Below are positions 16,480 through 25,079 of a stretch of DNA of 41,008 bases, piece after piece (the first letter of the stretch is position 1; every line of letters starts with the position of its first letter). The stretch is from an uncultured Caulobacterales bacterium (GTDB taxonomy: Bacteria > Pseudomonadota > Alphaproteobacteria > Caulobacterales > Maricaulaceae). The position numbers and the translations under genes were made by a program. Below the pieces are notes generated by a model. That model searched no databases, was not told the origin of the DNA, and saw only the letters and a list, made by a program, of their open reading frames with translations. Where the stretch lies: contig CALHXF010000029.1 of assembly GCA_938040095.1 (NCBI GenBank), positions 66,646-107,653 of the forward strand, in the 5' to 3' direction.

Positions 16480-18207
16480 ATGGATTCGTATAAATTAGCT
16501 CTGATGTCACTTGTGTCTGTGGGAGCGCTTTTAGGCTGTCAGCCTACTAACAACCACGCCGACGACACCGCCGCAGGCAACTTTGCCAGGGCGTGGTGTA
16601 TTTCTGGTGGCCCAATCTACACGGCCAATGACGAAACCCCGACAGTTGAAGCCGTAGCGATACGCAAGGGTGTCATCACATATGCGGGTGCTGATACTGG
16701 AAATTGGTGCGCCGATTCAGCGGGCGGAAATTCTAAAAATATAGACCTTAAGAATGCCGTGGCCCTGCCAGGGCTTACAGATGCACATGGGCATCTTCTC
16801 GGTATTGGCCTACGTGAAATGACCTTGAATTTAGAAGGTACGAATTCCGTCACCGACTTACAGTCCAGACTGAGAGACGTTGTTGAAAACACCCCAGACG
16901 GCCAGACAATATACGGCAGAGGCTGGATTGAAACACATTGGCCAGAAGATCGTTTCCCGACACGTCAAGACCTTGACGCCATTACAACCAATCATCCTGT
17001 CATACTGGAACGCGCCGACGGGCACGCCAGTGTTGTAAACAGCTTGGCTTTGGAAATGGCGAAGATCACAGCTGAAACAGAGAACCCATTTGGCGGATCC
17101 ATTAACCGCGACGCAGATGGACAAGCGACAGGAATGTTGATCGACAATGCAGCAGGCCTCATCCAACCTCTCATGCCGGAGCTAACGGTTGAGCGGAAAA
17201 TAGAAGCTTACATCAAGGGCGCAGAGCTTTACGCTTCTCGAGGGTGGGCAAATATCCACTCAATGTCGGTCGATCCCGCAGATATTCCAATGCTCAACAC
17301 ATTGGCCCGAAACGGCAAGCTGAAAATCCGCGTCTATAATTCCATTGACCTGTTCCCTGCGAAGACAAGCCAAACCTTGGCCAGCCTGAGACAGATGCGG
17401 GACGAAGATAATCCGTTGGTCACAACACGCGCCATCAAACTCTATGCCGATGGAGCCCTTGGGTCACGCGGTGCCGCTTTGCTTGCGCCCTACTCCGATG
17501 ATGAGAAAAATTCAGGCTTAATGCTGATGAAGCAAGATCAAGCTGAAGCCATTTTCGATGCGGCCCTACGCGATGGCACACAAGTCAATACGCATGCCAT
17601 TGGCGATCGTGCAAACCGAATGGTACTGGATTGGTACGAAGCTGCCTTTAAGCGTGTGCCCGCCTCCCAACGGCAGGAAAAGAATCCACGCTGGCGTATT
17701 GAACATTCTCAAATCATCGAACCCAGTGACATTCCACGCTTCGTGGAGCTTGGGGTCATTCCTTCTATGCAGCCTAGTCACGCCATTGGAGATTTGCATT
17801 TTGCACCAGATCGTTTGGGCTCAGACCGCTTAGAAGGGGCTTATGCTTGGCGAGCCTTGATTGATAGCGGCGCAAAAATCGCTGGCGGTACAGACGCGCC
17901 CGTAGAAGTCGGAGACCCACGGATCGAATTCTACGCAGCAACGCAGCGCAAAGACCTAAAAGGCTTCAACAATGAAGATTGGAATGAAGCGCAAAAAGTT
18001 ACGCCTCAAGAAGCCTTGAAAATGTTTACGATCTGGCCGGCTCACGCCGCCTTTCAGGAGACACAAACTGGATCCATTGAAGTTGGTAAAAAAGCAGACA
18101 TAACCATCTTCGACACAGACATCATGACCGCGTCAGGACCAAATATCCTGAACGCGAAACCGTTGATGACAATGGTCGATGGACGCCTAGCATTTGACGG
18201 ACGCTAA
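16480..18207 (+). CDS. Amidohydrolase family lipoprotein (YtcJ-like)
   Basis: 575-residue metal-dependent hydrolase of the amidohydrolase-3/YtcJ group. Lipoprotein signal with lipobox ALLGC (Cys20). The first metal pair is His103-x-His105 in DAHGHL. Later blocks are KLYADGALGSRGAAL, THAIGDRANRM, WRIEHSQII and GGTDAPVE, which supply the remaining metal and catalytic positions of the barrel. Residues near the C-terminus return to the small beta domain (KKADITIFD). These enzymes hydrolyse amides or related C-N bonds; YtcJ-like members are rarely characterised. Location is periplasmic or outer-membrane anchored. The 3' end overlaps the convergent YajQ gene by four bases. Confidence 0.9.
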   Translation: MDSYKLALMSLVSVGALLGCQPTNNHADDTAAGNFARAWCISGGPIYTANDETPTVEAVAIRKGVITYAGADTGNWCADSAGGNSKNIDLKNAVALPGLTDAHGHLLGIGLREMTLNLEGTNSVTDLQSRLRDVVENTPDGQTIYGRGWIETHWPEDRFPTRQDLDAITTNHPVILERADGHASVVNSLALEMAKITAETENPFGGSINRDADGQATGMLIDNAAGLIQPLMPELTVERKIEAYIKGAELYASRGWANIHSMSVDPADIPMLNTLARNGKLKIRVYNSIDLFPAKTSQTLASLRQMRDEDNPLVTTRAIKLYADGALGSRGAALLAPYSDDEKNSGLMLMKQDQAEAIFDAALRDGTQVNTHAIGDRANRMVLDWYEAAFKRVPASQRQEKNPRWRIEHSQIIEPSDIPRFVELGVIPSMQPSHAIGDLHFAPDRLGSDRLEGAYAWRALIDSGAKIAGGTDAPVEVGDPRIEFYAATQRKDLKGFNNEDWNEAQKVTPQEALKMFTIWPAHAAFQETQTGSIEVGKKADITIFDTDIMTASGPNILNAKPLMTMVDGRLAFDGR

Positions 18208-18689
18208 TCGCGGAAGTTCTTAAATTGGACGGGCTGATCGAGGCCCATATCTTTTACGAATTGCATCGCGGCTTGTAGATCATCGCGTTTCTTTCCGGAA
18301 ACGCGAAGTTCTTCGCCTTGTATCGCAACTTGCACCTTTAGTTTGTCAGCCTTGATCGCTTTTACGACTTTTTTGGCTGTCTCTTTATCGATGCCTTCTT
18401 TAACCGTTATGCGTTGACGAACAGACATGCCTGTCGCTTTTTCTTCTTTGCCATAGTCTAACTGACCAGGTTCAATACCGCGTTTTGATAGGTTCCCGCG
18501 TAGGATTTCTTGGACTTGTTTAAGCTTCAACTCATCATCAGCTAAAACGGTCAGACCTTCATCTTTGACCTCAACGCTCGAATTTGAGCCTTTGAAATCA
18601 TAGCGTGTTGAAATTTCGCGCGTGACGTTCTGAACAGCGTTTTCGACTTCGGCCATATTGACCTCTGAGACGATATCGAATGAAGGCAT
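18204..18689 (-). CDS. yajQ: YajQ family nucleotide-binding protein
   Basis: 161-residue YajQ protein, full length. It begins MPSFDIVSEVNMAEVENAV and contains STRYDFKGS, VLADDELKLKQ, the GIEPGQLDYG block and the terminal LRVSGKKRDDLQAAMQ. The fold is two tandem ferredoxin-like units. In Xanthomonas a homologue binds cyclic di-GMP and affects virulence genes; other work suggests general nucleotide or tRNA binding. I use the ATG at 18689, which has GGAG upstream and matches the family N-terminus, rather than one five codons earlier. It sits 23 bases after the MFS/spermidine-synthase-like gene and is probably in its transcript. Confidence 0.94.
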   Translation of the reverse strand: MPSFDIVSEVNMAEVENAVQNVTREISTRYDFKGSNSSVEVKDEGLTVLADDELKLKQVQEILRGNLSKRGIEPGQLDYGKEEKATGMSVRQRITVKEGIDKETAKKVVKAIKADKLKVQVAIQGEELRVSGKKRDDLQAAMQFVKDMGLDQPVQFKNFRD

Positions 18690-18712
18690 TTTAAAGCTCC
18701 GCAAGTGATGGA

Positions 18713-21040
18713 TTACGGCTGCGGTATGGCCTCCGCCTTCCCATCTTTCAAGCTTTGAGCCATCAAGGTGCCAAGGATTGAACTGTAATCATCAGTCCAG
18801 ACGTTCACATGACGACTCGGCGTCCATGTCTGGTACTTTGAATCACCGGACGTCGCGCGTTGCATCGCCGCATCTGGCCCCATCAACACACCCGTAGAGC
18901 GCGCACCCATATCGGCATATGGATTTCCTGGAAAGTCCTCAATATCGATATAACGTGCGGTAAGGCCCGCATCATCAGCCAAGAGACTAACGACAGATGT
19001 CACATCCAAGAGCTTATTTGAGGTATGGAAAAAGACAAAACCCTCAGGCCTCAGACGCGATTGATAAAGAGCTAAGGCTTCGCGTGTCACCAAATGCGCA
19101 GGAATTGAGTCTGAGCTAAAGGCGTCGATAACAATCATATCCATCGAGCCCGCTGGGACATCTTTGAGTTTCTGCCTTGCATCTCCCGTCCGAATGTCCG
19201 CGTCTGGTGCACAGGTTTCAATATAGCTGAAATACTCGGTGTTCCGCGCAAGATCGACGACCGCTGGATCAATTTCGAAATAGACCCAATTCTCATTTGG
19301 TTGCTCGTAACAGACCATTGCACCAGCCCCGAGCCCGACAACGGCGATATCGAATCCATCTACACTGGAGGCCCGCGCAGACATGACAGCGCTATGGATC
19401 GAACCCCCTTCGATATAATAAGACGTTGGAACATGTTGGAGGTCCGGCGCGCGAAGTTGGAAATTATGGAAAGTGTCACCATGAACAAATTTATGGACCT
19501 TCCCATGCGGGCTATCATCCACCTTCACGGCCAACAATGAATAGAAAGAACGGTCTTTGTAAATCGACCCCGACCCGAATATATTCAAGCCAAAAGCTGC
19601 CACCACGATCCCCATAAACATTGCGGTTTTCACCCAACGTCCGAGATCGAACCGAATAGTCGAAAGCGCCAAAATTGCGATCGTCATGAAAAGAACGAAC
19701 TTCGTTTCAACGCCAACCGACAATAGCATAAGAGCATTCACGCCAGCGGCGACAACCCCAATGATGAATAGTGACCAAGGCTTTTCACCTGCTTGAGGTA
19801 GAACCAATCCTTCGGGTCTAAGGAACAAGACGAGCGCCAACACGATGGCAAACTCATAAACGCCATTGAAAATCACTGGTGCAATCAAGGCATTGAATAT
19901 TCCACCCAATACGCCGCCAATAGACATCAAAATATAGAACCCTGTCAGTCCCGAAACATCTGGACGCCGTTCGACAAGTATTCCGTGACAAAACAAAGAG
20001 ATCAAAAAGTAGACACCCAATAAGAGTGGTATTTTTACAATCGACGGAGGTGACGTGTTGATCGACAATCCAAGAATATTAAAACTCTGGTTTGGGGCGA
20101 TCAACGCAAATCCAACGATTACAACCCCCGGGAACAACTTCCCTAAGCCTCGAGCTGAAACAATCGGCTTGCGCGCAAAAACGATGACAAAAGTCAAAAG
20201 GTAAAGTGCCAAAGGCATTATCCAGAGGAAGGGTGCTGAGGCGATATTATTTGTCATATATGACGTCACACCTAACATCAGGCTGGAAGGCAAAAACGCT
20301 AAGAAAACCCAAAAAGCTTTTTCTTTCCATACTGTTGATGGCGTTTTCGCAACAAGGTTCACCCCTTGATCACTGACGGGTGCCAAACGCCGCAGAAGTG
20401 CGACAGCCGTGAAAAGTATCATGGCCAGTAACGCACCATAGCCCATTGCCCAAGTAGAGGTTTGCAGGCCAAGCCGTAGATTAGGCTCGATTAGGAATGG
20501 GTAGGCACAGAGAATGATCAAACTCGCAGCATTGCTCGCAGAATACAAAAAATATGGGTCTTGGGCATCTTTATGATCAGTCAAACTAAACCAACGCTGC
20601 AACAATGGAGCATTAGCGGATAAGGCAAAAAACGGGAGCCCTACGGTCGCGCCAAAGAGACCTAAAAGCCAAAATGTCGGCATTCCACTTTCTGGTAAAA
20701 CAACATTGGAAGAGACGACGAGCGGCAAGAAAAACAAACCCAAAACTGTGACGACAACATGGACACATATCTGAATTTTCAGTGGGAGGTATTTCGTGAC
20801 TAAATGTGCATAGACATATCCACCCAATAACATGGCCTGAAAGAACACCATTGCCGTGTTCCAGACATTGGACGCCCCGCCCAGTAAGGGAAGGATGAGT
20901 TTCGTGAACATCGGTTGAACCGAGAACAGCAATGTGGCGGAAAGGAATATGGTTGCAGTAAATATTGCCGCAAGACCTAAGAAACGCCTTGCGGGATCCC
21001 CCGAGGCTTCAGTGGTCGTGTTAGTCTTGACAAGTGTCAT
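18713..21040 (-). CDS. Fused MFS-like membrane/spermidine-synthase-like protein
   Basis: 775-residue two-part protein. Residues 20 to about 490 carry a long series of hydrophobic segments starting with LGLAAIFTATIFLSATLLF. The C-terminal 250 residues are a class I methyltransferase fold of the spermidine synthase type, with VVGLGAGAMVCYE, FEIDPAVVDLA, IRTGDARQKL and VIDAFSSDSIPAHL. Known in databases as fused MFS/spermidine synthase. The aminopropyltransferase signature D-x-x-D-P is replaced by DAFSSDSIP, so polyamine synthesis is doubtful and its true substrate is unknown. The 5' leader has a strong hairpin ending four bases from the ATG. Confidence 0.9.
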   Translation of the reverse strand: MTLVKTNTTTEASGDPARRFLGLAAIFTATIFLSATLLFSVQPMFTKLILPLLGGASNVWNTAMVFFQAMLLGGYVYAHLVTKYLPLKIQICVHVVVTVLGLFFLPLVVSSNVVLPESGMPTFWLLGLFGATVGLPFFALSANAPLLQRWFSLTDHKDAQDPYFLYSASNAASLIILCAYPFLIEPNLRLGLQTSTWAMGYGALLAMILFTAVALLRRLAPVSDQGVNLVAKTPSTVWKEKAFWVFLAFLPSSLMLGVTSYMTNNIASAPFLWIMPLALYLLTFVIVFARKPIVSARGLGKLFPGVVIVGFALIAPNQSFNILGLSINTSPPSIVKIPLLLGVYFLISLFCHGILVERRPDVSGLTGFYILMSIGGVLGGIFNALIAPVIFNGVYEFAIVLALVLFLRPEGLVLPQAGEKPWSLFIIGVVAAGVNALMLLSVGVETKFVLFMTIAILALSTIRFDLGRWVKTAMFMGIVVAAFGLNIFGSGSIYKDRSFYSLLAVKVDDSPHGKVHKFVHGDTFHNFQLRAPDLQHVPTSYYIEGGSIHSAVMSARASSVDGFDIAVVGLGAGAMVCYEQPNENWVYFEIDPAVVDLARNTEYFSYIETCAPDADIRTGDARQKLKDVPAGSMDMIVIDAFSSDSIPAHLVTREALALYQSRLRPEGFVFFHTSNKLLDVTSVVSLLADDAGLTARYIDIEDFPGNPYADMGARSTGVLMGPDAAMQRATSGDSKYQTWTPSRHVNVWTDDYSSILGTLMAQSLKDGKAEAIPQP

Positions 21041-21044
21041 AATA

Positions 21045-21072
21045 GGGTCCCACGCGTATGAACGTGGGACCC
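21045..21072 (-). promoter_or_regulatory. Strong hairpin immediately upstream of the MFS/spermidine-synthase-like gene
   Basis: Perfect 10-bp arms (GGGTCCCACG at 21045-21054 and its complement at 21063-21072) enclose an eight-base loop. In the minus-strand transcript, the hairpin ends only four bases before the ATG at 21040, and the only Shine-Dalgarno-like bases (GGGA) lie inside the stem. It also lies 32 bases after the ACAD stop, so it could act as the terminator of the upstream operon, but the T run that should follow is short (TATT). Either a terminator or a translation-control hairpin. Confidence 0.55.
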
Positions 21073-21104
21073 CGATAGTCTGTTAGGTTGAAAATCTAGT
21101 TAAA

Positions 21105-22367
21105 TCAGACCTTTTGATTTGTGTAAGAACGCAGTTCTTTACGTGCCACCTGCATACGGTGAACCGCATCTGGGCCATCAGCAAAGCGAAGCGTGCGCAT
21201 TTGCGCATACATACCGGCTAGCGGCGTATCTTGGCTGATACCTGTACCGCCAAACATTTGCATGGCTTCATCTATGACTTTTAGCGCCATATTAGGCGCT
21301 GCAACTTTGATCTGCGAGATCAGTGGTGCCGCGGCACGCGCATCTCCCTGATCCATCATCCACGCAGCCTTAAGACAAAGCAAACGAGCTTGTTCAATAG
21401 CGATACGGCACTCGGCAATTATGTCGTAATTCGCGCCTAGCTTGGACAATGGACGGCCAAAGGCTGTACGAGACACAGCGCGCTGACACATCAATTCCAT
21501 CGCGCGTTCGGCTTGACCGACAGCACGCATACAATGATGGATACGCCCAGGTCCAAGACGGCCTTGGCTAACTTCAAATCCTCGGCCTTCACCGATCAAA
21601 AGCGCATCTGCGGGCACACGAACATTTTCAAATTTCATATGAAGGTGACCATGTGGGGCATCATCTTGTCCGAAGACTGTCATCGCACGAATTTTCGTGA
21701 TGCCAGGTGTATCCGCAGGCACAACAAACATGGAATGCTGTTGGTGACGACCAACTTCTCCATCACGTGGCGCAGTACGTGCCATTAGGATATAGACGTT
21801 GCAACGACTGTCGCCTGCGCCCGACGACCAATATTTCTCACCATTGAAGACCCACTCATCGCCCTCTTTTACAGCTGAAAAGTCAAGGTTTGTTGCATCG
21901 GACGACGCCACGTCTGGTTCCGTCATCAAGTAAGCTGAACGAACGGTACCTTCTAGCATTGGCTTCAACCAACGCTCCTTATGCTCTTCAGTCCCGTATT
22001 TCTCGAAGACTTCCATGTTACCGGTATCAGGAGCGGAGCAGTTGAAAACTTCTGGCCCAAGGTGAGACCAGCCCATTTCTTCAGCGAGGTAAGCATATTC
22101 AACGGTCGAGAGGCCGTAGCCTTTATCAGATGCCGTTAAGCCTGTTTTTGTGAGCCAAAAATTCCAAAGGTCTTGCTTACGAGCTTTGGCTTTCCAACCA
22201 TTCAAAAGCTCCATCTGACGTGGCGTATGTGTCCAACGATCCGCCGCGTTATTTGTTTCCGCATGCCATTCATTTTCCATTGGCATAACATCGTTTCGTA
22301 CGATTTCACGTACGGCGTCACATAACTTCTCAACGCGGGCCGTTCGGCCTAGATCCATATTACTCAT
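21105..22367 (-). CDS. Acyl-CoA dehydrogenase, ACAD10/11-like
   Basis: 420-residue flavin-dependent acyl-CoA dehydrogenase. Characteristic blocks are NCSAPDTGNMEV near 108, YLMTEPDVASSDATN near 146, WSSGAGDSRC, FGQDDAPHGH, GRGFEVSQGRLGPGRIHHC and QMFGGTGISQDTPL. These match the ACAD10/ACAD11/LvaC-type branch rather than straight-chain enzymes. In that branch the enzyme acts on 4-phospho-acyl-CoA made by an APH-type kinase, removing phosphate to give an enoyl-CoA. The adjacent kinase gene overlaps it by one base (TAATG), which supports coupled function. An AGGAG precedes the ATG. Last gene of a four-gene minus-strand operon. Cytoplasmic. Confidence 0.92.
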   Translation of the reverse strand: MSNMDLGRTARVEKLCDAVREIVRNDVMPMENEWHAETNNAADRWTHTPRQMELLNGWKAKARKQDLWNFWLTKTGLTASDKGYGLSTVEYAYLAEEMGWSHLGPEVFNCSAPDTGNMEVFEKYGTEEHKERWLKPMLEGTVRSAYLMTEPDVASSDATNLDFSAVKEGDEWVFNGEKYWSSGAGDSRCNVYILMARTAPRDGEVGRHQQHSMFVVPADTPGITKIRAMTVFGQDDAPHGHLHMKFENVRVPADALLIGEGRGFEVSQGRLGPGRIHHCMRAVGQAERAMELMCQRAVSRTAFGRPLSKLGANYDIIAECRIAIEQARLLCLKAAWMMDQGDARAAAPLISQIKVAAPNMALKVIDEAMQMFGGTGISQDTPLAGMYAQMRTLRFADGPDAVHRMQVARKELRSYTNQKV

Positions 22368-23431
22368 TAGACATCTCCTGTTTTTATTTTTTCTCTGGCG
22401 GTCTCGGCTAACGCCATGACCATTTGTCCGTAGTTTTTAAATCGCTGATCTTGTGTCGCACCGCTCACATAGCGGAAGTATATTTGCTGGATAATGACAC
22501 TCAGACGCCAAATCCCGTACACATAGTAGTAGGTCATATCAGACACATCGAAACCCGTGCGCTCGGCATAGAATTCCAAGACCTCTTTACGGGTCATCAT
22601 GCCAGGGTTCATGCAGGGCTGGCGCACGGTGAGTTGCATATGCGGTGGATCGTCAGCTTGAACCCAATAGGCAAGCGTATTACCCAAATCCATGAGCGGA
22701 TCACCAAGGGCCGAAATTTCCCAATCAATAATTGCAGAAATTTGCGTCGGGTCTTTTGGGTCAAGGATACAATTATCAATGCGATAATCGCCATGTAGAA
22801 CGCCAACCTTACCGGAGTCCGCAGGCATCTTTTCTTCTAGCCATTGCTGGATATCTTCATAGTGCGGGACATCATCTGTCAGCACACGGTTCCAGCGGCG
22901 GTTCCAGCCTTTGATTTGACGTTCAACATAACCATCAGGTTTGCCGAAGTCTGATAGCCCAGCCGCATCAACATCTAGGGTATGCAGATCACAAAGTTTG
23001 GAGAAAAAATTCTCACAAAGCTGACGGTTTTCCACCTCAGTCCACCCCCAATCTTTCGGGATACGATGCAAAATATGGCCCTCGACGCGTTCCATGACGT
23101 AGAACTCTTTGCCGATATGGCTTTCGTCTTCCGTGTAATAAAGAACAGGTGGGACAGCCCCGAACACAGGTTTCAAATCGCGCATGATCCGATATTCTCG
23201 GAACATGTCATGTCCACCTTTTGGAATTTTCCCGAACGGCGGACGACGCAAAACAAGTTTGCGATCTGGATAATCAACGGCATATGTCAAATTAGACGCA
23301 CCGCTTGGATATTGTGTGACTTTGGCTTCACCTGAAAGGCCCGAAATTGCAGCTTTCAAAAGCGGGTCAATGACGGACATGTCGAGACCTTCGCCGTCTC
23401 TCACTTCAATTGTGGGGTTAGTATCAGCCAT
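22367..23431 (-). CDS. APH-type phosphotransferase (ACAD10/LvaA-like kinase)
   Basis: 354-residue kinase of the aminoglycoside-phosphotransferase fold. The N-lobe has QYPSGASNLTYAV and the KLVLRRPPFG strand, typical of the fatty-acyl branch. The catalytic loop is LHGDYRIDNCIL with Asp and Asn, and the metal site is IIDWEISALGDPLMDLG. Proteins of this type phosphorylate the 4-hydroxyl of hydroxyacyl-CoA (LvaA with LvaB in Pseudomonas putida; the kinase domains of human ACAD10/11), not antibiotics. Starts two bases after the SDR stop and overlaps the acyl-CoA dehydrogenase start. No lvaB-like partner is visible. Confidence 0.9.
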   Translation of the reverse strand: MADTNPTIEVRDGEGLDMSVIDPLLKAAISGLSGEAKVTQYPSGASNLTYAVDYPDRKLVLRRPPFGKIPKGGHDMFREYRIMRDLKPVFGAVPPVLYYTEDESHIGKEFYVMERVEGHILHRIPKDWGWTEVENRQLCENFFSKLCDLHTLDVDAAGLSDFGKPDGYVERQIKGWNRRWNRVLTDDVPHYEDIQQWLEEKMPADSGKVGVLHGDYRIDNCILDPKDPTQISAIIDWEISALGDPLMDLGNTLAYWVQADDPPHMQLTVRQPCMNPGMMTRKEVLEFYAERTGFDVSDMTYYYVYGIWRLSVIIQQIYFRYVSGATQDQRFKNYGQMVMALAETAREKIKTGDV

Positions 23432-23433
23432 AA

Positions 23434-24195
23434 TTACAAAATTGCCCCAGCATCAACGACCATACCCTGCCCTGTGAAGTAACTACTTTCATCGCTGACC
23501 ATATAGAGGACTGCGCCAACCATTTCTTCGGGTTGCGCCATGCGGGAAATCGCTAGGTTTTCATCCATAAATCCCTGAATTCCAGGAGCAGCTTTCAGCG
23601 CAGAAGCCAGCTTCGTATCCGTTAGCCCTGGCAGAAGCGCATTTACGCGAATGCCGTGATTTCCATATTCTTTTGCCATTCCCTTCGTCATCGAAATAAC
23701 GGCGGCTTTCGTCATGGCATATATCACTCGCCCTTTTCCCGGCTGAATGCCATCGATGGACGCCACATTCACAATCGCGCCCTTGCCGTTTTTCAGCATA
23801 AGTGGAATCGCCGTTGAAGACAGGAAATATGGCCCCTTAACATTGACGTCGAATGTCTTGTCATAGGCAGATTCAGGGGCTTCATGGGCTGGCCCCATAT
23901 AAGGGTTCGTCGCACCATTATTGATCAATATATCAAGTCGTCCGTATTTCTCGGCTATCATATCCACGACTTTACCGTGATCAGAAAGTTCACCTAAGTG
24001 AAGCTCCGCACTGATCGCGTCTCCACCGGCTTCGCGAATGGCCTCAGCAACCTTCTCACAATCACCTTGCTTTCGGCTGGAACATACCACGGTGGCTCCG
24101 TGCTGTGCGAGGCCATGAGCAACGGCTTCTCCAATTCCACGGGACGCACCTGCAACAAGCGCGACACGCCCAGACAAATCAAAACGTTGGCTCAT
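23434..24195 (-). CDS. SDR family oxidoreductase
   Basis: 253-residue classical short-chain dehydrogenase. Nucleotide motif GASRGIGEAVA near residue 14, structural motif INNGATNP in place of the usual NNAG, catalytic Ser in VNVASIDG, and YAMTK (Tyr-x3-Lys). The C-terminal VVDAGAIL is typical. It probably oxidises or reduces a hydroxyacyl or ketoacyl intermediate. I use the ATG at 24195 because it lies four bases after the preceding SDR stop and matches the expected N-terminus; the longer frame from 24216 would overlap that gene. Third from the end in transcription order: SDR, this SDR, kinase, ACAD. Confidence 0.9.
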   Translation of the reverse strand: MSQRFDLSGRVALVAGASRGIGEAVAHGLAQHGATVVCSSRKQGDCEKVAEAIREAGGDAISAELHLGELSDHGKVVDMIAEKYGRLDILINNGATNPYMGPAHEAPESAYDKTFDVNVKGPYFLSSTAIPLMLKNGKGAIVNVASIDGIQPGKGRVIYAMTKAAVISMTKGMAKEYGNHGIRVNALLPGLTDTKLASALKAAPGIQGFMDENLAISRMAQPEEMVGAVLYMVSDESSYFTGQGMVVDAGAIL

Positions 24196-24199
24196 ATCC

Positions 24200-24979
24200 C
24201 TACCCTTTTTTAGCAAAAGCCTGACCGACTTTCGCTTTCAACTTTCGCATCCCCGACAAATAAGCGTCAGGATACATGGCGCGATTTATGAAGTATTTTT
24301 GGACAACAGGATGGGGAAACACAAAGAACTCATCCGCAACGATTGCGGCCTTAAGCGCATTGGCAACGTCTTTTGGCTCCAGAAGACCATCTTGAGAGCC
24401 TTCAGCCATCGGCATGCCTTTGGTCATGTTCGTCCGCACATATTGTGGACATATACAATGTGATTTCACGCCATCATCGGCATGCTCAATTGCGATACTC
24501 TCAGCAAAGCTAACAGCAGCATGTTTCGTTGAGGAATAAGAGGCACTACCTATTTGGTTCAGCAATCCCGCTGCGGAAGCCGTGATTACAAAACGACCCG
24601 TTTTTCGCTCGACCCAGCTCGGCATTAATTCGCGGGCAGCATAGACGGACCCCATGACGTTGACCTGCCATGCCAATTCCCAACTCTCATTGCTCGCAGC
24701 CGCGACGTAGCGGCCATTTCCTGAGCCAACGCCTGCATTTGATATGTAGGTGTCGATTGGACCCAATTTGGCTTCAACATCTGTAATGAAGGCTTTGACA
24801 GACGCTTCGTCGGAAACGTCACACACAAAGGGGGTTGCTCCAATTTCAGACGCGACCTGATCTGGTAGGGACAGATCACTTATCGCAACCGTTGCGCCCT
24901 CAGCGATGAACATTTCAGCGATACCGCGGCCAATGCCACCAGATGCGCCCGTAACTGCAATGATTTGATTTTTAAACAT
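24200..24979 (-). CDS. SDR family oxidoreductase
   Basis: 259-residue classical SDR, first gene of the acyl-CoA operon. Nucleotide motif VTGASGGIGRGIAE at residues 8-21, SNAGVG near 87, catalytic Ser in TASAAGLLN and Tyr-x3-Lys in SYSSTKHAAVSF. The rest of the fold shows a longer C-terminus with a basic helix (RKLKAKVGQAFAKKG). I start at the ATG at 24979, which places the Rossmann strand normally; the open frame reaches back to a TTG at 25021. No clear Shine-Dalgarno precedes this ATG, so the start is less certain than the family. Confidence 0.87.
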   Translation of the reverse strand: MFKNQIIAVTGASGGIGRGIAEMFIAEGATVAISDLSLPDQVASEIGATPFVCDVSDEASVKAFITDVEAKLGPIDTYISNAGVGSGNGRYVAAASNESWELAWQVNVMGSVYAARELMPSWVERKTGRFVITASAAGLLNQIGSASYSSTKHAAVSFAESIAIEHADDGVKSHCICPQYVRTNMTKGMPMAEGSQDGLLEPKDVANALKAAIVADEFFVFPHPVVQKYFINRAMYPDAYLSGMRKLKAKVGQAFAKKG

Positions 24980-25037
24980 GAGTGAATGTTTAACGGGGTA
25001 ATCCCTCGGTTCAAGATACAAAATTGAATGTTCTCTT

Positions 25038-25065
25038 ATGACGAGTGATGTGACATCTTAGTCAT
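25038..25065. promoter_or_regulatory. Nested palindrome upstream of the DUF3667 gene
   Basis: ATGAC (25038-25042) and GTCAT (25061-25065) flank an inner GATGT-G-ACATC (25047-25057). It ends 14 bases before the GTG start and lies in the 100-base gap between the divergent SDR operon and the DUF3667 gene. It could be an operator or a leader hairpin; short arms make chance possible. Confidence 0.3.
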
Positions 25066-25079
25066 GTAAGGGGAAAAAC

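Noticed and set aside
18713-21040. Polyamine synthesis from the spermidine-synthase-like domain
   Set aside because: The expected catalytic DxxDP motif is absent and the protein is mostly membrane segments.
22367-23431. Aminoglycoside resistance by the APH-type kinase
   Set aside because: The N-lobe and its operon with an ACAD10/11-type enzyme place it in the acyl-CoA kinase branch.
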